In this document: positions 53,365 through 61,952 of the stretch, piece after piece
Layout: the number at the start of each line of letters is the position of its first letter
Numbering within the stretch: position 1 is the stretch's first letter
From: Arcobacter sp. LA11
GTDB taxonomy: Bacteria; Campylobacterota; Campylobacteria; Campylobacterales; Arcobacteraceae
Assembly (NCBI RefSeq): GCF_001895145.1
Contig: NZ_BDIR01000007.1
Location: forward strand, 84,208 to 148,207
DNA length: 64,000 nt
Reading direction: 5' to 3'
Made by a program: the position numbers and the translations under genes
Notes under the pieces: generated by a model
Seen by the model: only the letters and a program-made list of their open reading frames with translations
What the model was told of the DNA's origin: nothing
Database searches by the model: none

Positions 53365-55599
53365 TTATTTGTGTTCTAATGGTTTGTATTCAAATACAAA
53401 TTCATCTTTCACAAAATCAATTTTAACACTTCCACCTTTTTTAAGTTTACCGAATAAAATTTCATCAGTTAAAACATTTTTAATTTTATCTGAAATAACT
53501 CTACCAAGAGGTCTTGCACCCATAGCTTTATCATAACCTAGTATTGCCAATTCTTTTTTAGCTCTATTAGTAATACTAATACTGATTTTTTTACTTTCTA
53601 ACTGTTTTTCTAAGTCTTCAACAAATTTACCTGCTACTTTTGTAACAACATCAATACTTAAAGAATCAAAACTAACCATAGCATCAAGTCTATTTCTAAA
53701 CTCAGGAGCAAAAAATTTATTTACTGCTTTGTTTTCATTTAAAGAATCATCTTTAGCAAATCCCATTACATTTGCTTCACTTGCACCAAGATTAGATGTC
53801 ATAACTAAAACTACATTTTGAAAATCTGCTTTATTACCACTATTGTCAGTAAGTTCCGCATTATCCATAACTTGAAGTAAAATTGACATTAAATCAGGAT
53901 GAGCTTTTTCAATCTCATCAAGTAAAAGTACACAATGAGGATGTTTTCTAATAGCTTCTGTTAAAAGTCCACCATTTTCAAATCCAACATATCCAGCTGG
54001 TGCTCCAATAAGTCTTGAAATGGTATGAGCTTCCATATATTCACTCATATCAAATCTTTCAAAATGAATACCTAATTGATTTGATAACTCTTTTGCAACT
54101 TCTGTTTTACCAACACCAGTAGGTCCTGTAAAAAGAAAACTTCCAATAGGTTTTTTATCAATATTTAATCCAGCTTTATTTCTTTTTATTGATTGAACAA
54201 TAGTAGAAATTGCTTCATCTTGTCCAAATACTCTTTTTTGCATATTCTTTTCAAGATTTTTTAGTAAAGAAATATCAGATCTAGTTGCAGATTTAGAAGG
54301 AATATGTGCCATTTTAGCAACTGTATCTTCAACATCTTTTTGTAAAATTTTTATATTCTTTTTATTTAATGTAGCATACTCTATTTTCTTTGAAGCTCCA
54401 ACCTCATCAATAACATCAATTGCACTATCTGGTAAGAATCTATCTGTTATGTATTTTTTGCTAAGTTCAACTGCCATTTCAATAGAATTTTTATTATATT
54501 TAACTCCGTGAAACTCTTCATATTTAGACTTTAAACCTTCTAAAATAGTTACTGTATCTTCAATTGAAGGCTCATCTATATCTACTTTTGCAAATCTTCT
54601 ACTTAGTGCTTTATCTTTAGAAAAATCATTTCTAAATTCAGAAAAAGTTGTAGCTCCTATACATCTAAGTTTACCATTTGCAAGCATTGGTTTTAAAATA
54701 TTCGAAGCATCCATAGCGCTTCCACTGACACTTCCAGCTCCTACTATTGTGTGTATCTCATCTATAAATAAAATAGAATTTGGAATTTTAATTATCTCTT
54801 TTAAAAGTGCTTTTAATTTCTTTTCAAAATCCCCTCTATATTTTGTTCCTGCTAACATAGAGCCCATGTCTAAAGAGAATACTTTTGCTCCTTCTAAAAA
54901 TTCAGGAACTCTTTTATTTGCAATTTCTAAAGCTAAACCTTCAGCAATTGCAGTTTTTCCAACACCAGGTTCACCCACTAAAATAGGATTATTTTTCTTT
55001 CTTCTACTTAAAATCTGAACTACTCTACTTATCTCTTTTTCTCTTCCAATAACAGGATCAATTTCACCTTTTAAAGCTAAAGAAACTAATTCAGTAGAAT
55101 TCTTATCTAATACTTTTGTTTCTTTATTCTCATCATTATTTGTAGTTGCTTCATTTTCAAACTCATCTTCGTCATCTTCTTTATGCGAAATTTCTTCTAA
55201 AATATCAACTCTTTCAACTCCAGCTGATTTTAAAAGAAATGTTGCATAAGATTTTTCATCTTTTAAAATTGCTACAAACATATCTTCTACACTTGCATTG
55301 CCTCTTCCGCTAGTTTGCGTAGTTGCAACCATATTCTCAATTGTAGAAGTTAAAGTGACTGTTTCAATTGGCTCATCTTGAACATCTTCAGGATAAACAG
55401 GTGTATTTTCATCAATATGTTTTTTAATATCATTAAAAAGTTTATTTTGATCTAATCCTAAATCTACAAATAAGCTTTCAATAACTTCATCATGAATCAG
55501 CATTAAAAATATATGTTCAATTGTTAAATATTCATGTCTACTTTTTTTTGCATAATTTACAGCTTGTGCAAATATATTTCTTAATTCTTTACTTATCAT
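53365..55599 (-). CDS. clpA: ATP-dependent Clp protease ATP-binding subunit ClpA
   Basis: A 744-aa AAA+ unfoldase. The Clp N-domain is at 1-140. An acidic linker follows (about 140-160). D1 has Walker A GEPGVGKT at 209-216 and Walker B FIDEIH near 279-284; D2 has Walker A GPTGVGKT at 492-499 and LLLDEIEKAHPD. The ClpP-docking loop position reads MGF where E. coli ClpA has IGL. It follows clpS with stop and start adjacent. Confidence 0.95.
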   Translation of the reverse strand: MISKELRNIFAQAVNYAKKSRHEYLTIEHIFLMLIHDEVIESLFVDLGLDQNKLFNDIKKHIDENTPVYPEDVQDEPIETVTLTSTIENMVATTQTSGRGNASVEDMFVAILKDEKSYATFLLKSAGVERVDILEEISHKEDDEDEFENEATTNNDENKETKVLDKNSTELVSLALKGEIDPVIGREKEISRVVQILSRRKKNNPILVGEPGVGKTAIAEGLALEIANKRVPEFLEGAKVFSLDMGSMLAGTKYRGDFEKKLKALLKEIIKIPNSILFIDEIHTIVGAGSVSGSAMDASNILKPMLANGKLRCIGATTFSEFRNDFSKDKALSRRFAKVDIDEPSIEDTVTILEGLKSKYEEFHGVKYNKNSIEMAVELSKKYITDRFLPDSAIDVIDEVGASKKIEYATLNKKNIKILQKDVEDTVAKMAHIPSKSATRSDISLLKNLEKNMQKRVFGQDEAISTIVQSIKRNKAGLNIDKKPIGSFLFTGPTGVGKTEVAKELSNQLGIHFERFDMSEYMEAHTISRLIGAPAGYVGFENGGLLTEAIRKHPHCVLLLDEIEKAHPDLMSILLQVMDNAELTDNSGNKADFQNVVLVMTSNLGASEANVMGFAKDDSLNENKAVNKFFAPEFRNRLDAMVSFDSLSIDVVTKVAGKFVEDLEKQLESKKISISITNRAKKELAILGYDKAMGARPLGRVISDKIKNVLTDEILFGKLKKGGSVKIDFVKDEFVFEYKPLEHK

Positions 55600-55899
55600 C
55601 TATTCTTCTTCCATCATAGCTTTTAAAGGAAAGCCTTTTTCTCTTGCTAATGTTTTTACTTGTGTTACTTTTGTTGAGGCAATTTCATGAGTATAAATAC
55701 CACATATTGCTTTTCCATTATTATGAATATTAAGCATTATTTGCGTCGCTTGGTCTACATTTTTTCTAAATACCTTTGTTAAGATGTCTATAACAAAATC
55801 CATTGTTGAATAATCATCATTCAATAAAAAAACTTTATATTTTTTTGGTTCAGATACCTCTAAATCACTATCTAACTCAATCTCTAATTCATTAGCCAC
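55600..55899 (-). CDS. clpS: ClpA adaptor ClpS (N-recognin)
   Basis: A 99-aa adaptor that hands proteins with N-terminal Leu/Phe/Tyr/Trp to ClpA. The substrate pocket residues are visible in LLNDDYSTMDFV (Asn-Asp-Asp) and NIHNNGKA (His). The first gene of the clpS-clpA pair; a tight 1-bp junction joins them. Confidence 0.95.
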   Translation of the reverse strand: MANELEIELDSDLEVSEPKKYKVFLLNDDYSTMDFVIDILTKVFRKNVDQATQIMLNIHNNGKAICGIYTHEIASTKVTQVKTLAREKGFPLKAMMEEE

Positions 55900-56036
55900 T
55901 ATATGCCTTTATAATTTATTATGTATATATTATAACAAAAAAGTACTAACATTAGTAAAAGATAATGTTTATTAAATAATTTAAAGATTTTTTTAGATTT
56001 AGATATAATACAAAATTAAAAAACTAAGAGATATTT

Positions 56037-56657
56037 ATGAACAATACAAAGAATATATTTATAACTGCTACAAATACAGACATTGGCAAAACTTATGCAA
56101 GTGAACTTTTTTTAAAATATTATGCAAATAAAGGTTTAAAAGTTGGTTACTATAAACCTATTGAAACAGGCGTTATAGATTTACCAATTGATGGAAATAA
56201 AATGTTAAATCTAGTAAAAGAATTAAATCCAAATTTTGATGTTTCAATAAATGATGTTGTACCATATCAATTTGAACTTCCAGCTGCTCCATATGTAGCA
56301 AAAAAAGATTTGAAGATAGATATAAATTTAATCATTGAGAAAAAAAAATATTTAGAATCACTGTGTGATATATTAATTATTGAAGGTGCTGGAGGATTAT
56401 TAGTTCCTATTGAAAAAGATTTTTTCATTATAGATTTAATCAAAAAACTTAAAACTAAGGCAATATTAATTTGTCCTTCTAGATTAGGTAGTATTAATGA
56501 TTCTTTATTATCACAAGAAGCTTTAAAAAATAGAAAAATAGATTTTGATTGGTATATAAATTTATATGAAGACAAAGAAAGTTTTGAAGAAGTTACTTTA
56601 CCTTTCTATAAAGATTATTTTAAAACAATAAATTTTTTAGATGATTTAAAAGACTAA
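56037..56657 (+). CDS. bioD: Dethiobiotin synthetase
   Basis: ATP-dependent carboxylation of diaminopelargonic acid in biotin synthesis. The 206-aa protein has the P-loop TATNTDIGKTYAS near 11-23, the substrate-site KPIETGV near 39-45 and EGAGGLLVPI near 115-124. It stands alone on the plus strand; other bio genes are not in the window. Confidence 0.94.
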   Translation: MNNTKNIFITATNTDIGKTYASELFLKYYANKGLKVGYYKPIETGVIDLPIDGNKMLNLVKELNPNFDVSINDVVPYQFELPAAPYVAKKDLKIDINLIIEKKKYLESLCDILIIEGAGGLLVPIEKDFFIIDLIKKLKTKAILICPSRLGSINDSLLSQEALKNRKIDFDWYINLYEDKESFEEVTLPFYKDYFKTINFLDDLKD

Positions 56658-56692
56658 TTTAAAATATATTTTATATTTTATATTTTAAATTC
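56657..56692. terminator. AT-rich inverted repeat between bioD and the convergent gene
   Basis: AATTTAAAATATA (56657-56669) and TATATTTTAAATT (56680-56692) are 13-bp inverted arms with a 10-nt loop. The stem is A-T only, so it is a weak terminator at best; the position between convergent stops supports the role. Confidence 0.4.
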
Positions 56693-56917
56693 TAATTCGA
56701 TTTCTTTAGCTTTTACAATTCCCATCATTGTTAGATAATCATCTAAAACTAATTGTTCTTTTCTTAGCTCTTTTAAGTACTTTTTTCCCTCTTTTAATGT
56801 AAATACCTTGGTATTATCCATTTTTTTTATAACATCAGTTAAAGTTTCATCTTCTTCTTTTTTATAAATTGCAAGAACTAAAACTTTTTTATTTATATTC
56901 ATACTTTCTATATCCAT
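56678..56917 (-). CDS. Hypothetical small cytoplasmic protein
   Basis: A 79-aa soluble protein with alternating strands and helices and no recognised motif (for example KVLVLAIYKKEED, KKYLKELRKEQLVLDDYLTMMG). Its start overlaps the MFS gene by 10 bp, so it is the last gene of the flhA-to-MFS transcript. Function unknown. Confidence 0.65.
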   Translation of the reverse strand: MDIESMNINKKVLVLAIYKKEEDETLTDVIKKMDNTKVFTLKEGKKYLKELRKEQLVLDDYLTMMGIVKAKEIELEFKI

Positions 56918-58089
56918 TCTTTAATCCTTTTATAATATATTGCAACAGCAAAAAATGCACATCCTATTATAATAGTTATTAGCTCTAAACTAATTAAATC
57001 AGCCATTATTCCAATAAAAAATGTTGTAATTACGTTTGATAACATAAATATCATATCATTATATGATATAACCCGTCCTAAATATTTTTGTTCAACTTTT
57101 TCTTGTAATAGAGCATAAGTATATGACCAAATCGTTGTAGTCATAAAACCTGTAAAAAAGACAGCTACTAAAGCAATATAAAAATTAAACTGTAATAGTC
57201 CCCAAGCAACAATTGCAATACCCTGAAAAAGCAATATATAAGTTAGCGTCTCTTTATTAACCTTATTTGTGATAAATAAAGGTCCTACCATCAAAGCAAC
57301 CGCTCTAAAGGCATTTGTAATACCAATTGATAAAGGAACAGCAATAATATATTTATATTCATTTTTAGCTAAAAGTGTGACTAAAGTATCAAAAGCAGTA
57401 AGTCCAACAGAAGAGTGAAGTAAAATTAGATGTAAAACTATTTTATTGTTTTTCAGATAAATAAATCCATCTTTTATCATAGTTGATATTTTTTCTTTAG
57501 TATGAATAATATCAATTTTAAACTCTATATTTAAAAATAAAATTATTGCACTTAAGAAAAATAATGCATCAATCATAATTGCAGTTTTAATTCCAAATGA
57601 GTTAACTACTATCCCACCTACTCCCATTCCTGCTGCATATGTAAAAGACCAAATAATAGAATGGATTTCATTTGCTTTTTGTAATACTTTTCCTGATACA
57701 AGTTTAGGAAGAAGTGACATTTCAGTTGAAAAAAACATCGAAGCACTACCCATTCTAATAAAAATAAAAATCATCAATAACCAAAGTTCACTTTTATCGT
57801 CTATTGTTAAAAAAAGTAAAGTCATAATCAATTCAGTTGTAAGAAGAGTTAACATTAATGATTTAATCTTAAATCTATCTATAATAGCACCTGAAAGTGG
57901 TGCAATAACAATTGCAGGGATAAGATGCATAGCTACAACAACAGAAATGGCAAAGGAAGAAGAACCAAAATTTACTAGCATAGTATATATTGCAACATTT
58001 GAAAACCATGCCCCAAAATATGCAATAAATTGTAATAAAGAGAGTTGTCTTATTACAGGATATTTAGTTAATAATTCACGATAATTCAA
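56908..58089 (-). CDS. MFS transporter
   Basis: A 393-aa protein with about 12 membrane helices, in the MFS_3/enterobactin-exporter-like subgroup. The LSGAIIDRFKIKSLM motif A variant is near 60-75, and a second-half counterpart is weaker. The substrate is unknown. It overlaps the molybdopterin enzyme gene by 14 bp, and the small protein gene overlaps its end. Confidence 0.85.
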   Translation of the reverse strand: MNYRELLTKYPVIRQLSLLQFIAYFGAWFSNVAIYTMLVNFGSSSFAISVVVAMHLIPAIVIAPLSGAIIDRFKIKSLMLTLLTTELIMTLLFLTIDDKSELWLLMIFIFIRMGSASMFFSTEMSLLPKLVSGKVLQKANEIHSIIWSFTYAAGMGVGGIVVNSFGIKTAIMIDALFFLSAIILFLNIEFKIDIIHTKEKISTMIKDGFIYLKNNKIVLHLILLHSSVGLTAFDTLVTLLAKNEYKYIIAVPLSIGITNAFRAVALMVGPLFITNKVNKETLTYILLFQGIAIVAWGLLQFNFYIALVAVFFTGFMTTTIWSYTYALLQEKVEQKYLGRVISYNDMIFMLSNVITTFFIGIMADLISLELITIIIGCAFFAVAIYYKRIKEWI

Positions 58090-59782
58090 TAGAAACTAAA
58101 ACCTCTTGAAAAATTGCAGAGAAAGCTTCTTCATCACTTTTATGAGGAGTAACATAGTTTGCATATTTGTTTCCAGCATACGCAACAACACAATCATTTT
58201 TTATATCTTCACTAAGTTTTACAATAAAATTTGCTTTTCCATGAATTGAACTTACAGTAACGCTGTCTGCATCTTTAAAATCACAACTTGGGTTCATATA
58301 TAAATAATCATTTTCTTTAAACTGAGAGTTTAAAGAATCTTTTCTCTTTGAAGTTAAAAAATAGTATTGATTTTCTTCTTTTTCTTCATATAAGTTTTCA
58401 ACTTCTAACTCTTCTAAAAATTCAAAACTATCTAAAAAAGAATAGTCTTCTCTTTTTTTATTAAGGTAATAATTTATAGCTTCATCTTCTGAAACTAATC
58501 CAGTAAAGCCAAATCTATCAAACATATATTTTGTAAACTCATATTCAGAAATACTATTATTTTGTTTTTCTTCAATTGCCTCTGAAACTGCTATATATTC
58601 ATGTCCATAAGATATTCTAACATCTCTTTTTGCTTTAAAATTAGAAGATGGAATAATAATATCAGCATATTCACAAGTATCATTAAAAGTTGTTCCAAAG
58701 TAAATTACAAAACTCTTTTTTAATCCATCAATTAACTTTTGAGTATTTGGAGAACTTACAACTGGATTTGCACCTTGAATAAATACTAACTCATATAAAG
58801 CAAAATCTACTTCTGGTAAATCAACTTTTTTCTTTGGCTTTGAAATAAATGGAGACTCATAACCATATCCAGAATCAGATAAATACCAAACTCCACCTTT
58901 ATCTTTATTATGTAAACCAATATATGCAGCAAAAGAATCAATTGCACGCATTATATTTACTCCTTCATAATATTTTTGTACACCAAGGCCTAACATTAAA
59001 GATACTGATTTACCTTTTATTAGTTCAAAAAGTTTAGTTGCGTCGCTTAAAGATATTCCTGTTGTTTTTTCATATGATACTAAAGGTCTTGATTTAGCTA
59101 AATCAAAAAACCAGTCAGCACCTTCACCATACTCTTCAATAAACTCTTCATCTTCCATATCTTCCATATATGCAAATCTTGTAAGAAGAAGTGCTAATTC
59201 ATGGTCAGTTTTTGGATTGATTTGTAAATGAAGCTCACTTTTTTTAGCAATTGGAGTAGATATTGGATCAATAGTAATAAAAGTTTTATCTTTTACTAAA
59301 TTATACATATGTGGAGAAGTTACTGAAAAATTTCTACCCCATACAATAATTACATCAGAATCAATAAGTTTAGCAATTGGAGGATTTACACATTTTCCAC
59401 GTCCAAGGGCTAAACCTTCTTCCCCTGCACCTTCACATAAACTCCCTCTTGTAAAAACTGAACCATATTCTGAAAAAAAGCTTTTAGGTGAACTTTGCAT
59501 AACTCCAAGGTTTCCAGACCCTTTATAATAAAGTGTTTTTGAAGCATCTGTATCTTTTAATTTTTGAACTAAAACTTCAAGAGCATTATTCAAAGTAGCT
59601 TTCTCTTTGTTAATATAAGCATTTTCTAAATAATTTTCTTTTAATAAACTCGCAAAATTCAAACAAAGTTTTGATTTTGTAGTTGGATGATTTTCATTAC
59701 CTTTTATTTTATCATCATTTAAAACTGCTTCACAGGCATCAAAACAGTCTAATGGACAAGCTACAGTATTATTTAAATTCAA
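58076..59782 (-). CDS. Molybdopterin oxidoreductase (short form)
   Basis: A 568-aa member of the DMSO-reductase-type superfamily. Four N-terminal cysteines C9, C13, C17 and C40 would bind a 4Fe-4S cluster. The pterin-binding core follows: YKGSGNLGVMQ, GSLCEGAGEEGL, VIIVWGRNFSVTSPH, FIQGANPVVSSP. It is shorter than typical formate or nitrate enzymes. There is no Tat signal, so it is cytoplasmic. The residue binding Mo is not obvious; a Ser/Cys in the GSLCEG region (about residue 138) is a candidate. The substrate cannot be assigned. Confidence 0.82.
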   Translation of the reverse strand: MNLNNTVACPLDCFDACEAVLNDDKIKGNENHPTTKSKLCLNFASLLKENYLENAYINKEKATLNNALEVLVQKLKDTDASKTLYYKGSGNLGVMQSSPKSFFSEYGSVFTRGSLCEGAGEEGLALGRGKCVNPPIAKLIDSDVIIVWGRNFSVTSPHMYNLVKDKTFITIDPISTPIAKKSELHLQINPKTDHELALLLTRFAYMEDMEDEEFIEEYGEGADWFFDLAKSRPLVSYEKTTGISLSDATKLFELIKGKSVSLMLGLGVQKYYEGVNIMRAIDSFAAYIGLHNKDKGGVWYLSDSGYGYESPFISKPKKKVDLPEVDFALYELVFIQGANPVVSSPNTQKLIDGLKKSFVIYFGTTFNDTCEYADIIIPSSNFKAKRDVRISYGHEYIAVSEAIEEKQNNSISEYEFTKYMFDRFGFTGLVSEDEAINYYLNKKREDYSFLDSFEFLEELEVENLYEEKEENQYYFLTSKRKDSLNSQFKENDYLYMNPSCDFKDADSVTVSSIHGKANFIVKLSEDIKNDCVVAYAGNKYANYVTPHKSDEEAFSAIFQEVLVSIELS

Positions 59783-60476
59783 TTTTAACTAACCTTGAAA
59801 ATGTTTTTGGATTTTTAATTATAATCTCTGCTTTATAAGAAGATATATGTTTTGAATCAGCTACATTATAAATTTTATCTATTTTTAAATCTGTTTTTTC
59901 ATCATTTAAATATATTGTTTTATCTTTAACTTTTTCAACATCAGATATTGGAATAAAAATTTCTAGTTTTCCTTTACTTAAATCCTTTGATTCATAAAGG
60001 AGTGTTCCAGGGTTTACATAATCACCCTTTTTAACTGCTATATTAAAAATATAGTTACTCTTCTCAACTAGTTTTTTATTTTTTATACTATCTTTTAAGT
60101 TAGCTATTTTTACTAAAATATCTGCTTTTGTAGTTTCAAAAGTAATTACTTTTAATTTTTGATTATCTTTTTCAAAACCTGATTTTGAAGATACTTTTAA
60201 AAGTCTAGCATAATTTTTATCTTCTATTTTCATCATATTGTTAATAGCTTTTAATTTATTATTTGATTGTTGTAAATCAATTCTATCCACATATGAATCT
60301 ATTTCTATAATTTTTGAATTATTAGCTTTATAACCTTCTATTTTATCATTTGTATAGATTACTTTACCATTTACTGAAGATTTAACCATATAACTATTAA
60401 TAGGTTCTAATTTTGCATAAAACTCATAAGCAAAACTTGAACTCAAAAAAACTAACACTACTAATAAATATCTCAT
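59769..60476 (-). CDS. Periplasmic adaptor-like (HlyD/membrane-fusion) protein
   Basis: A 235-aa protein with a signal peptide (about 1-16, ending SSFA). Its fold pattern is that of membrane-fusion proteins: a lipoyl-like strand (MVKSSVNGKVIYTND), a helical hairpin (about 60-130) and a return strand (KKGDYVNPGTLLYES). It is shorter than drug-efflux adaptors and no pump gene is adjacent. The neighbours are a BatD-like and a molybdopterin enzyme gene. Role unknown. Confidence 0.72.
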   Translation of the reverse strand: MRYLLVVLVFLSSSFAYEFYAKLEPINSYMVKSSVNGKVIYTNDKIEGYKANNSKIIEIDSYVDRIDLQQSNNKLKAINNMMKIEDKNYARLLKVSSKSGFEKDNQKLKVITFETTKADILVKIANLKDSIKNKKLVEKSNYIFNIAVKKGDYVNPGTLLYESKDLSKGKLEIFIPISDVEKVKDKTIYLNDEKTDLKIDKIYNVADSKHISSYKAEIIIKNPKTFSRLVKIEFK

Positions 60477-60485
60477 AATAACCTC

Positions 60486-61952
60486 TTAAATTTTTATCTC
60501 TTTTAAAACTTCAATAATCTCTTTCTTTAAAATTTTAAAATCTTTTTCACTTTCACATTGATATATTAATTCATCTAAAATAGTATTTGATTTTATATAA
60601 GGAATTAATAACTTCATTAATTCTTGTTTAGTACTTGTTTTCTTAACAAGTTTTATTAAAGGAATATCATCATTTCTTTTTTTAGATTTCAAAATCTTAA
60701 CATAAGAATATAAACCAATTATTAATAATGTAACTATTATTCCTAAGATAAAAAAAGTAAGTTTTTCTTGAAAACTACTCTCTTTTTTTATAATAACTTC
60801 TTTTTTTGTTTCAATTTCTTTTTCAGCTTTTTCTAAAACTACTTTTTTCTCTTTAAAATCTTCTACTTCTATTTTATAAGATTTAGTTTTTTTCTCAACT
60901 ATTTTCTTGTCTTTTTTATTAAAATATTTAAAACTTATACTAGGTATCTCTATTGACTTGTTTGGAACAATAGAATAAACTTTTGAATAAGTTCCTTCAT
61001 AACCTTTTGAAGAATATTTAGTTTTTATCTCTGGCTTATTATCATAGATTGTTGCTTCATCAATATTTAATTTTATATCTTGAATATCATCAAAATTCCC
61101 AACTCCATTAATATCAACTTTAAAAGATATAGATTCACCTTGTTTAACTTTTGTTTTGTTTATATTAGTTTCAATATCAAATTCACCAATTAAATTTATA
61201 TCTTTTGGTAACTCTTTAACATTTAACTTTAATTCATTTGAATAAACTTTTACTACTTTTGGAATTGCACTAAAAAATCCAAAAGTATTAGAAGAAGAGT
61301 TTGTATCAACTAATTGAACATCAACTCTTAAAGAATCAATAGTTAACTCTCCACTTTTTTGAGGGAAAAGCAAGAACTCTAGTTCTTGAACTATAAAGCC
61401 ATTTTCTTCATAACGTCTATTACCATTTGTAATCTTTTTATACCAAAAGTTTTCAAAATGAGGTTGCTCAAAACCTAAATTGGTAATTTGAAGGCCTCTT
61501 CTATATTTAAATACTAGTTTTACTAATAAATCTTCACCAACATATAAAGATGTCTTTGAAGGCTTTAAACTTAAATCAAATTTTGAAGAAGTTGTTTTCG
61601 TAACTTTTTGTACAGTAACTCTTTTCTCATTTGATTTAACTTCTTTTCCATTTATCATAAATGTAAAACTAGGAATAGTAAAATCATCAGTAGGAGCTAT
61701 TTTATAAGTTTTACTATACTTCTCATCATAATTACCATTGATAATTTGTAATGACCTTGAAGTACCCAAATCTTCAACCAAATATCTATCTATCTTTTCA
61801 ATTTTTGGAAAATCAATTGAACTACCTATTGCCTCATATTTAAATATATAAGATTCTCCTTTTACAAAAGAATCTGGTGCTTGCATATTAAGATCTGCAA
61901 ATAAATAAATATTAAAAAAAATACATATAAATAAAAATCTAACTTGTTTCAT
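60486..61952 (-). CDS. BatD-like oxygen-tolerance family protein
   Basis: A 488-aa protein with a signal peptide (about 1-19), several Ig-like beta domains carrying the repeated pattern PS-x-T-x-hydrophobic-x-GE (KPSKTSLYVGEDLLVKL, INKTKVKQGESISFKV), a membrane helix near 395-418 and a cytoplasmic helical tail. This matches BatD proteins, which act with vWA proteins BatA/BatB; a vWA-TPR protein is encoded at 17.0-18.8 kb. It overlaps flhA by one base. Confidence 0.8.
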   Translation of the reverse strand: MKQVRFLFICIFFNIYLFADLNMQAPDSFVKGESYIFKYEAIGSSIDFPKIEKIDRYLVEDLGTSRSLQIINGNYDEKYSKTYKIAPTDDFTIPSFTFMINGKEVKSNEKRVTVQKVTKTTSSKFDLSLKPSKTSLYVGEDLLVKLVFKYRRGLQITNLGFEQPHFENFWYKKITNGNRRYEENGFIVQELEFLLFPQKSGELTIDSLRVDVQLVDTNSSSNTFGFFSAIPKVVKVYSNELKLNVKELPKDINLIGEFDIETNINKTKVKQGESISFKVDINGVGNFDDIQDIKLNIDEATIYDNKPEIKTKYSSKGYEGTYSKVYSIVPNKSIEIPSISFKYFNKKDKKIVEKKTKSYKIEVEDFKEKKVVLEKAEKEIETKKEVIIKKESSFQEKLTFFILGIIVTLLIIGLYSYVKILKSKKRNDDIPLIKLVKKTSTKQELMKLLIPYIKSNTILDELIYQCESEKDFKILKKEIIEVLKEIKI

